Assembly: GCA_022578965.1 (NCBI GenBank)
Contig: MU400650.1
Span: forward strand, 42,620-106,619
Source: Xylaria sp. FL1777
Taxonomy: Eukaryota; Ascomycota; Sordariomycetes; Xylariales; Xylariaceae
DNA: 64,000 nt
Direction: 5' to 3'
In this document: one piece after another, positions 54,974 to 64,000 of the stretch
Layout of the letters: every line of letters begins with the position of its first letter
How positions within the stretch are numbered: the first letter of the stretch is position 1
The notes under the pieces: model-generated
Database searches by the model: none
What the model saw: the letters and a program-made list of their open reading frames with translations, nothing else
What the model was told of the DNA's origin: nothing
Made by a program: the position numbers and the translations under genes

Positions 54974-57900
54974 TCACCGTTTCATCTTCTTACTAACCGA
55001 CGAAACAATCCCGCGCAGCGCGCGTTTCGTGCCCCGCGCAGGCGTCTCGGGGGGACTAGCAGGCATAATCAGCTGGGATTGAATGGGGGACTTATCCCCC
55101 GTGGACCCTGCGCTATCGGGATCGGAAGTGGAGAGGAACCGCGAGGAGCTGAGGCTTGAACCAATGCCGCTATCCTCGAAGGAGTCTGCCGCCACAGACC
55201 ACTCTTCCGGCGGCGGGTCGCCCTTGACGGGATCGCCCGAGTCGGGCCAGTGCCAGTGCAGGCTCATGTTGTGGCCGAAGATGACGGCGCCGGCGCCCTC
55301 GAGGTCCACCTGCGGCTTCTTCCTCAGGCCGCCCGTGAATTTCAGCGGGAACAGCGCCTGCACGGGGTCGTGGTGGTGGTGGTGGTGGTGGCCCTGCTTC
55401 GCGTCCTTGGTGGTGCACGGGCACGGGTCGAAGGTCGCGCGCTTCATGTGCCAGATGACGTTGTCGCAGAGGCGTCGCGGGTTGGCCGCCGCGTCGCCGT
55501 CCTCCTCCATGATCTCCAGCAGGTTCGACACGCACGCCGCGAGGTAGTAGCTTTCCTTCGGCAGCCGTGACCAGCGGCTGCAGAGGCTCGTTGTGCTGGG
55601 GTCTGGCTGCCGCGGTTGGATCAGCTCGCCGAATCCGCGGCCGAAGAGCGTCACTGCGTGGATTGCCCGGGTGAAGTCCACCCAGCCCTTGCCGACGGTC
55701 GGCAGCGTTGCTGCGCGGGGGAAGATGGGGTCGCCGTCCTTGACGAGATCTTTGAAGTCCCAGCCCTCTAATTGCCGCCGGGGTCGGATGCTGATTTGTA
55801 CGCCGCTGCGTCGTTCCACGTCCGTTTGATGGTCGATGAGCTTCTCTAGGATATTATAGATGTGCTCGATCCTATCCTCTAGACGGTAATGCCGCGTTTG
55901 TCGTCTCGAGCTGCTGTTGGTTGTCGCGCCCTCCCTTACATTTTCCTCGTATACCTCGGTCTTGTCCATGTATAATGTTAGGTTGCGGTTATTCTCGTCG
56001 ATCAGGACTTGAAGGGAGGCATCAGGCCGCGTTAGGTCTGGTGCGTCTTTCAAGGCATCCGGCTCTAGCAGCCATGCCGACTGGAACTTGCGCTTGCTGT
56101 GTGCCAAGGATGCTCGAAGGATATGAAGAAGGACACTGGCTCCGTTCACTAACCACCCCCTCTTATCCGCCTCGTCCCATAGAACCATATACTTGGAAGA
56201 TATCCACTGGAGCTTCGTAAGAAAGCCGAATCGGGAGATGTGCACAGGTTTCTCTCTGTTCCCAAGAGTAAAAGCTGCGGTGCCAGTGACGAACTGGCCT
56301 GCTGTTATCTCAACCTTTTCTAACATGTGATGAGAGCGTGCTTTAGGTAGGCGAGATCTTCCTATATCGTATGTTGCTTGAGTCGTTCCTAATTAAGAAC
56401 GTGTTATTAGTGGTATCTTTTCATGAGGGAAGTGTATAAACCTACCCACGATTGAGGTTGCATCAGCGCACCATCCCAACACATGACGAGACTTCTCGAG
56501 CCCTGTTTTTGTGATACTGACAGGCTCAATGTCGGATAACAGATAAGAAATGCGTTTAGACGGGTTCCGGCTACAAAGGAGATGCCAGACTACAAGATCT
56601 TCTGATTGCTTGGTTGGCACTAGCATGGTGTTGAAACCCTTAATGTAGGTATTCGAGTTGTAAGTATCGAGGTATCTAGTACCCGTCAAAGCAACCATGA
56701 GTTCAAGCGGCATTTCTAAGCCAGTGTCCGGCTCTTGTCTGTGTAGTATGGGGAAGCCTCCTGCGATGACAGGGTTGGAGAATAGATAACTCCAGCACCT
56801 GCCATTCGGATTTTGCTTGGGGGAATCGCATAGTTTAATGTTATACTTAATGTGAAACCTCACATTGGATGGCGCGTCATCTCGGGCCATGAGGTATGGG
56901 GTGCAGATATATACGCCGGCGTTAGCAAACGACGGTCGCACGGCTGAAGGCAGAAATGGTCGCAGTGCTGACCCCAGCCATGCCAGTTGTTCTCCAATCT
57001 CCGCTATGAAGTACGGGAGTCCCGATGCCGTCACAATCATAGATGAGCCGTTGGTAATCGATGCTTCCAGAGTCAAGCGACAAGGGGTACTGACTGTGAT
57101 CTGTTAGTATCGGAAGTAGAGCATTAAGTCAAGCTGTTCAAAGGTAATGACTGACAGAATAATTTCTTCTTGCGTTCGGTGGTCTTCAAAGTTTCTTGAA
57201 TTAGTTTGAGCGTCTGTAGTCCCGTCAATGGCCACATCTGCGCCATATACTGCCGGCAGGTGAGAGCCTGAGCATGGGTATGGGTTCCTGTCAGCGTAAC
57301 AGAGTTTGCGAGGGCCTCGGAATGAGGAGCATCATAGCCTTGTTGGCAGATAAAGCCGATTATATCCCAATCTACAGTAAAGGTTACCTGAACTTCCTCG
57401 GGGGATTTCTTTCGGCTAACATTTCTAGTCTGGGGAAATTCCGATTGGATTGCGCCCATAATTTGATTCAAAATATCGTAGTGTACCGTAGATAGGATTA
57501 GATCCCGACGTAGTCGTGCAAGCATCCACATATAGCTAGGGTCCTCGACAAGGATCTTCCTATACTCTTCTAATTCTGGAATCGATAGCTGGGGACTGTC
57601 CGAGCATTCTTCTTGAGATGAACTTTCAGTATTATCCTCCGGGGGCTCGGTGTCGAACTTTTCAAACTTCGACTCGTCCTTGGATGCCAACCAGCGTTCC
57701 ATTATCTCTGTTGGCTTTGGTTCCCGGATAAGAGTCATTTCGGAGTCTAAGTCTTTGGCATTGTCATAGTGGTTTTTGAAAGACCTCGTAATTGCTCTAG
57801 AAGCAGTCGTATTAGCCGATCATTCTTCTATTGCTCCCAGAAATGAATCGTGGAGATTCACGTCAAACTAGGAATGGCCGATCATAAGAACACTTGAACC

Positions 57901-60197
57901 ATGTTGGGACATATTCCAATCTGGGGTCTTACTTTGGAGAATTTCGACCTACTCTCTTTGTTTGTGGATGAATACCATCAAGTCCCGTTGGACTTGGGTT
58001 TGGTTTTGGTAACCAATAGTGAGTGCCAAAGCTTTCAGGAGCGTAGGGAGAGAATCTGATAACTTCTGAATCATCCTGGCACTTAGTTGTTTTCCGCCAA
58101 TCTTTGTGAAGAGATCGTTCGCAAACGTCTCAATGTAGCTTTCTGTCCGCACATCCGGGTGACTTGCAAGTTCAGTGTACACTGTTAGCATGTCATCTTC
58201 TTCACTATCATTGTCATTGTCATTCTCAGACTGGTTGATTTGAGCCCGGCTGCCGTAGGATACAGTCGCGTATCCAGAATCCGAAGGAGAAGGATCAACA
58301 TCAGTGCGACGCTTAGGAGGTTGATGAAGGGTATTTCCGGCAGTTGAGTTTGCAGCGTGCTTTGCTAAAGGGGGGGTTGAAGCCGGAGGGGGGGTGGCAA
58401 AGGAGCTTTCCTGAGTAGGCCTCTCTTCAACAGTCTTTGTGAGTAGTGGCTGAGATCCATTACATTCCTTCCACATGCGAACACACTGACTGCACGCTGG
58501 TTTTTTCCCATCGCATTTAATCTTCCTTCGTCTAGATATATTTTTGTCAGCAACCGATTAATGCCACCTAAAACGTCTAAAACGTAGAAAGCTTTAAAAA
58601 TCACCTACCTGCAATTACTGCAGCCGAGCTTGACTTTTGGCTTGCTACGTCGAAACTCTTTGGAATCTTCCGTATTAAGGAACTCAGAAGATGTTTCGCT
58701 GATCAGAATCGTACTTGCAACAGGCAACACTCTCCGCCGTTGCTTTCCCTTATACGGACTCATGATTTCAGACAATTTGTTGTGATCTGTGGGGAATTGG
58801 CAAAGCGTGAGGTAGAGACTATCCAAATCGCACCCTTTTGCATATTCTTTGTTAAGCCAGTCCACAACGAGAGTTGCCCACTTGAAATTGCCAGATGCCC
58901 TCTTTTGGACTTCGAAATGGATGCTGTCTGTGATGTCGTCGTGTCCGATTTTTAGGGTTTGTTCTATATAATTCACGATGCTGTGCCCGTATGCCTCGAG
59001 CGTAAATTCTAGACCAAGCATCTTCAAAGATGGGTAGTGCCTACTTGCCAAACAGATACGTAACGTGGTCTCGGAAGAGGCGGCTCGCTGGCAAATATCT
59101 CCCAAAAACCTCAACATCTTCTCAATCTGTGATTCTTCGCATTCATCTAGCGCATCGATGAAACAAGTGAGTGATGCTTTGCCGAAGTTTTTGATCGCTT
59201 CGCTGAAAAGGACCTGAAGTGCTTCAACGCTCCAAGGGAGCTCGATGCTGGCGGTGTCTAGTATAGACTGAAGATCTGGGCGCTCCTGAAGTAGCTGGAG
59301 CAATAACGACCGGTATAAACCCGTTGTAGACTTTTGTAGTTCATATCCTCCGAAATTGAAAAAGAAGGAGATGATCGTCGTCCCTTTCATAAACCGACGG
59401 GAATGTGATAGCATGAATCTCATCAGTGTGGACTTCCCTGAGCCAGGCTTTCCTTTGATCCAGAGCACGCCATAGTGATTACCGAGCTTATTGGCATCAA
59501 TCCAGTCAAGATATTGAGGTGTCTCTAGAAACCAGAGACATCCCTCAGCGTGTTCCTTTTTAACGATGATTTTGTGTGCGCCAGTTTGTGGGAAGTCAAG
59601 TGATTCGAGAAAGGTTCGCCTATGTCCAACCTTCTCTCTGTTGGCTGTCGGATTGGTATGATCAAGAGGATCCCTAGAACGCCGCCATCGACCTAAACTC
59701 TCAGATAAGCCAATGAGCTATTAATCTAGACTTAACAAAATTGAAATTGTACCATTGTCCTTTTCTTGTATTTGGCTTGAAGCATGTACCATAGGTTCAT
59801 TCCGAGAATTGGTCCGGGTGGACTTCGCGATGTCGGTTTTGGTAGGACCTGAAGTGCTGGATCTTCCTTCGTGAAGGAATTTTTTAAGTTGGCCAAAAGT
59901 AGTGCATTGACGGAGAAAGTCATTTACGCCTATATTTCTGCTTAGCCCTTCTCCTAGGGACTGAAAAATGCTCAGGAGACAATCGTTAGTAAGAATAGTA
60001 TCATCCGCTATCCTTACTACGGATGATCCGCTCGACTCAGCGATTTTGGCTAGTGCCTTCGCGAGAATGCTGGTAGTAGACTCCGTAGGGGTAGAAAAGC
60101 TGGTCTTGCTGCCTCTATGTAGAGAGATGGGACTGGGTGAGGGATTGGAGGTAGATGGTGCTTGCTCGATACGTATTTTCTTCCCGATAGACGACAT
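54974..60197 (-). CDS. Large NACHT protein: degenerate carrier-like domain, NACHT NTPase, Zn(II)2Cys6 cluster, fungal C-terminal region
   Basis: Six-exon model: 60197-59790, 59717-58609, 58531-57953, 57796-57156, 57093-56446, 56388-54974. Introns of 72, 77, 156, 62 and 57 bp have canonical ends, and exons sum to 4800 nt (1599 aa). Residues ~43-108 resemble a polyketide-type acyl carrier domain (ADDTILTNDCLLSI, FGQLKKFL), but the phosphopantetheine Ser is Cys73. NACHT follows: Walker A GKPGSGKST (225-233), Walker B FIDALDE (322-328). The NACHT exon continues in frame to GCSNCR; across the next intron it completes a C-x2-C-x6-C-x6-C-x2-C-x6-C zinc cluster (Cys502-Cys529). The remaining ~1070 residues match a fungal region of unknown function (VFIHKQREAITRSF, FIAEIGEQLAWLGSALR, DEADKRGWLVNGASVLLH, GWVDFTRAIHAVTLFG). 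The exon 1-2 junction is the least certain. Likely a STAND-type sensor; the DNA-binding role is inferred. Confidence 0.75.
55361..55392 (-). repeat. (GTG/CAC)n tract encoding poly-His
   Basis: A short CAC/CAT-codon run encodes seven consecutive histidines in the last exon of the NACHT gene. Confidence 0.85.
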
Positions 60198-61689
60198 CGT
60201 GACGGTTGGGAGTATAGATAGTAGTAACGACCAATATCGACCTTTATTTCCGAGTATAGAGATATTATTCCTTGTCGGCGAGACTTGTGTTCAAGTTGAC
60301 GGCAGACGGATACTACCTTTCCAAGAATATCAGATGTAAAGAGCATTGTATACTTCCCCAGGGAAGACATGGGAATCAAAAAGAATGAAGGAGAAGAACA
60401 GTGAGGTATAGATGTTTATTCATGCTGGGGTTGTGGTATACCTAACCAAGCAGCCCGTTCCCATCCCCGCCACCAACCTTTACCCCTCTGTAGGTGCTCA
60501 GCCCACGATGTCCACCTGCACAGCAAAATCTTTGGCAATCGGATTGAGATCAAAACTTTAGGTAGCACCTGCTAAGGATAAAATTGAAGAAGAGAAAATT
60601 GATGATGCCGACAACTCTAATTAGTGCTCAGTTTGACGGCTCAGATGTCGGACGGTTAAGAATGGTTGACTAGAAGGACGAGATTGCGAACGCGGTGACG
60701 AATGAGTCAGATACCAGGTTACAGTCCACACAGCCACCTTAGGGGGTTGGTGGGAGAGGCGTCCTTCGGAGGCCGAGGATGAGGCACACTAGATAGGCAA
60801 GGCATATAAGGCGGCATGGCATACATGTAAGTAGGGTCGCGACCAAGACACCCAAGATCTAGACGGGTTTAGGTTAGGTTAAATATTACCACGAACTGCT
60901 ATTTGGGTAGGTATCTGAGCTCAATGGAGAGATTCAATTGTCGTTAAACCCCATTATGAAGATCTAGACTGAAGGATAAGAAGATTGTATTCATAATTTT
61001 ATAAAACTACAAGTCAATTGACATGAGGTATTTAAAGCAAGTTGCCTGATTAGATTGTGAATACTCAGCTGAGACCGGGATCAAAACTCAGCCCACCAAA
61101 CCTTACTCTATCTGGAATTGAAAATCATGTCTATTCTGATAAATAACGGGCGCTTAATATTCGAAACTCAAGCTCTTGAACTAGGTATCTAGTTTGTTCT
61201 GTCAGAGGGCCGCCTCGTAGAGCCTGTGCTACTACTGGTAGACTTATTGCCAAACGAGACAACACAACTGATTCCCATGTTCTGTACATGTGTGCGCTCG
61301 CCGGGAATAACGAGAAATTGGTATGAATTACGGCTGATAAGATTAACCTGGCTAATATTGATCAAGGTTTGAATGCTCAGCTGTGTACTGTAGTTAATGG
61401 TTAGCTGCTGACAGAGTTATCTAAGGTTAGTATTCTTCGCACAACTATACAACTCATTCCTACTTCACCAATACTAGTTTACCATTCCCGGTAGCTATGA
61501 CTTACGATTAACATCGCTACGCCAAAATTGTTTACCATTTATTAACTTTGGTATCATTTTCGTATATGAACACTACTTCGCTCTTTCACAAGCGTACGTA
61601 GTATCGAATATATACGTCTTAGCACACTATTGGTCTTCATCTCAACGGCAGTCAGTCAACACCTAAATATTCGCCGATAATCTCACACG
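60198..61689. other. Gene-poor spacer
   Basis: AT-rich. It includes the promoter of the NACHT gene on the left and the 3' flank of the CoA-transferase gene on the right. No gene supported. Confidence 0.5.
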
Positions 61690-63295
61690 CTACCTAACCG
61701 CACCAGCTTCCTTGAGCGCAGAGATAGCATCGCCGTCAAGTTCAAGCAGCTCACCCAGAACCTCGTCGGTGTGCTGTCCCAGCGTCGGCGGCGCTGTTCG
61801 CGCACCTGGGTTGCTATGGCTGTACTTGACGGGGGTATTGACGACTTGGATGGGCCCGCACTCGCCGTGTTCCAGCTCGACCACCATGCCGCGCGCCCGC
61901 GTGTGTGCGTGGTGGAGCGTGTCGTGGACGTCGTTCACCGCGGCGTACGGCATGCCCTTCCCCTCGAAGACGTCGAGCCACTCCCGCGTGGTCCTTAGCA
62001 CGCTGATCTTCTCGATCTCCGTCTCCAGCTCATCGCGGTTCGCCACGCGCTGCGAGTTCACGCTGTATTTCGGATCCATCTTCCATTCGGGCCGTCCTAG
62101 CCCATCACATAAAATCCCGAATAGCCGGTCGTTGCCCCCGCCGAAGAGCACATCGCCGTCTTTCGTCTTAAATGACTTGTAAGGCACGATAGATGCTATA
62201 TGTATAGGCTTTTAGCCGTGTTCGGTGAGATTCTAAAAACTGACTAGCATAAACTCACGGTGTGCCGTTCCCCAGCGCCCCGTGTCCCGCTCCCCGCTGA
62301 TCAGACAGCTACTGGCGATGTTGGCAAGCGTCGCGGTCTGGCAGTCGCTTAGCGCCACGTCGATGTGCTGTCCACGCCCGGTCTTCGCCCGTGCTAGTAA
62401 CGCCGCCATGATGCTGTTGCTCGTATACAAGCCCGTTGTCAGATCCGTGACGGCGACGCCGACCTTGACCGGTGGCCCGTCACGGCTCCCCGTGATGTGC
62501 ATCAGGCCGAACTCGGCCTCCACCATGACGTCGTAGCCGGCACGCTGGGCATACGGGCCCGTTTGCCCGTATCCGGTAATAGAGGCGTAGATTAGAGATG
62601 GGTTGATCTTATGGATTGTCTCGAAGTCCATGCTGTACTTCTTTAGACTTCCCGGGAGATAGTTCTCTACGAGAATGTCGCATTTTGCCGCGAGCTTGTG
62701 CAGGACCTCGACGCCCCCCGGGTGCTGGAATGAGAGGCCGAGTGACTTCTTATTGCGATTGACCTGCCGACTTATTAGTTTGATATGCGACTGCATTCTG
62801 TACGTGTCTGTGACGGCTTGTAGACATACCCCAAGGAAATACGCGGACTCGCCGGGGCCCTTGTGGTCGGACCCTGCTCGGTACGCGGCGTAGGGTGGCC
62901 CCCAGGCGCGAGTGTCATCACCACGGGTAGGATGTTCAATCTTGATAACCTCTGCGCTTATGGCCGATGAACGTCAGTATTCATCGACCAAGGAGCAACG
63001 TAGTGCTTGCTGCACGTACCCTAAGTCGCCTAGGATCTGAGTACAGTAAGGCTATTGGGAAACATTAGCTAAGCTCTCATCCGTCGGTTGAATAGCGGGC
63101 GTGACCTACGCCTGCGAGAACCCTCGTCATATCAAGGACTCGGTATCCAGCCAACGGCAGTGTGGCGTCCGCAGCCGACCCCGTCTGTGTGACGCATGAC
63201 TGACGGCGGATCAGGAACGATGGGAAGTTATCTCTCTTTGCCGAAAATAGGGACCCCCGACCGACCCGGCACAGAGTCCGGCTTATGGGTAACAT
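61690..63295 (-). CDS. Class III (CaiB/BaiF) CoA-transferase, mitochondrial type (SUGCT-like)
   Basis: Five exons: 63295-63110, 63051-63020, 62956-62830, 62763-62259 and 62195-61690, introns 58, 63, 66 and 63 bp, giving 451 aa. The junctions restore [39 protein letters not shown] and GTAHPSIVPYKSF. The family motifs are VLDMTRVLAG, DILVENYLPGSL, ASITGYGQTGPY and AVTDLTTGLY, whose Asp is the expected covalent catalytic residue, then KTGRGQHIDVAL. The N-terminus (MLPISRTLCRVGRGSLF) is Arg-rich without acids, typical of a mitochondrial presequence, as in human SUGCT, which moves CoA between succinyl-CoA and glutarate. The true acid substrate is not known from sequence. Confidence 0.88.
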
Positions 63296-63855
63296 GGCCA
63301 ATTGGGACTACACACACACACACGTTCTCGAGGTCATGGAGCGGGCTCAAAGGTAAACGACTACGCCGTAATTTGAACCCCTGCCCACTGTGGTATCGAG
63401 TCTAGCACTCTACTATTGATTGATGTTGAGAGCACGCTCGGCGACGATGACGCTAACTTAGCACCGCGGCCCCGTCCCAAAGAGAGGCGTGGTAGCTAAA
63501 CTATTATTATTAGGTAGGTAGTTTAGTAATTCGCGATTTGTTGAACTCCACAAACTGGGTCCGGACCGGAGCCGTCAGCGGATATATTTTTCCAGAAAAC
63601 GTGTGCATCGTTGAATATTTCTGCCGAACATCGCACATATGAGTATACTATTGGGCAATGGCTGTTCTGGCATGATTACACTAAGACCCCCAAAACTTAG
63701 TGGCGGAGTTAGTTCATGCCTTAGTCTAGATGTCTGTATCCTGCCATAACATATCTAGGTAGGAATACTCACAAACGCAGGTATATAGGCGAAACAACAA
63801 ATAATAGTAGCAGACAGAGGTATCTTAAGATATCCTGATTGAGTAGACTACTTAT

Positions 63856-63858
<3 letters not shown>
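63296..63858. other. Promoter-side flank of the CoA-transferase gene
   Basis: Contains a short (CA)n run at 63311-63322 and a TAGGTAGG motif near 63512. No gene supported. Confidence 0.45.
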
Positions 63859-63897
<39 letters not shown>

Positions 63898-64000
63898 GTT
63901 GATTTAAAAAATTATTTTTTTAAAAAAATTTTTTTAAAAAATTTTTTTAAATTAATTTTTTTTTTTTATGTTTTTTTTTTTATTATTTTTTTTTTTTTAT
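63859..64000. repeat. Poly-T and A/T-only low-complexity tract
   Basis: A run of about 38 T residues is followed by ~100 bases made almost only of T and A. It could be a real AT-rich element or a low-quality contig end. Confidence 0.85.

Noticed and set aside
63345..63420. tRNA-like minus-strand piece with GGGGTTCAAAT
   Set aside because: The T-stem partner does not pair and no acceptor stem or D arm can be drawn.
1..64000. CRISPR arrays, bacterial operons or riboswitches
   Set aside because: No direct repeats with regular spacers were seen, and the DNA is clearly eukaryotic with spliced genes.

Overview
The window is nuclear DNA of a filamentous ascomycete (Pezizomycotina, most likely a Sordariomycete). 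Evidence: short 43-156 bp GT-AG introns with CTAAC-type branch sites, compact genes separated by AT-rich spacers full of TAGGTA/TACCTA motifs, and families typical of these fungi (HET, NACHT, DUF3405, Spo7, secreted tannase, neprosin-like protein). All gene models were read by eye from reading frames and splice signals. Several spliced models were checked by summing exon lengths to a multiple of three.

Layout. 1-3.9 kb: gene-poor DNA. 3.9-9.9 kb: secreted neprosin-like protein, a broken HET-domain gene, and a secreted tannase. 10.7-12.5 kb: a mitochondrial-type ABHD4/5-Cld1-like hydrolase. 13.1-13.5 kb: a MITE with perfect 108-bp terminal inverted repeats. 15.6-18.9 kb: Spo7 and a dual-specificity-phosphatase-like protein. 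20.8-31.4 kb: an accessory block with a possible papain-like protein, a C2H2-type protein, a DUF2235 (Tle1-like) lipase-like protein with a membrane segment, a SesB-like alpha/beta-hydrolase lacking its nucleophile, and a DUF3405 membrane protein. 33.9-39.8 kb: housekeeping genes (Nse1, a single-pass membrane protein, a Bre2/Ash2 SPRY protein). 40.4 kb: a tRNA-Arg(CCT) gene carrying two insertions. 41.2 kb: a small secreted cysteine-rich protein. 42.6-45.4 kb: decayed DNA including an ankyrin relic. 46-52.7 kb: an Rex-type exonuclease, a D-2-hydroxyacid dehydrogenase and a PHD-finger protein. 55-60.2 kb: a six-exon gene for a ~1599-aa NACHT protein. 61.7-63.3 kb: a mitochondrial-type CoA-transferase. 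The last ~140 bp are nearly pure A/T.

Two items stand out. (1) The tRNA-Arg(CCT) gene has, besides the ordinary intron after position 37, a 62-nt insert in the D arm that looks exactly like a fungal spliceosomal intron (GTATGT...CTAAC...CAG). Removing both inserts leaves a standard 72-nt tRNA. (2) The large NACHT gene appears to join a degenerate acyl-carrier-like domain (serine position is Cys), a NACHT NTPase, a complete Zn(II)2Cys6 cluster split by an intron, and a long fungal C-terminal region. Together with the HET relic, the DUF2235 protein and the SesB-like pseudo-hydrolase, it gives the window several genes of the fungal non-self recognition / cell-death type.
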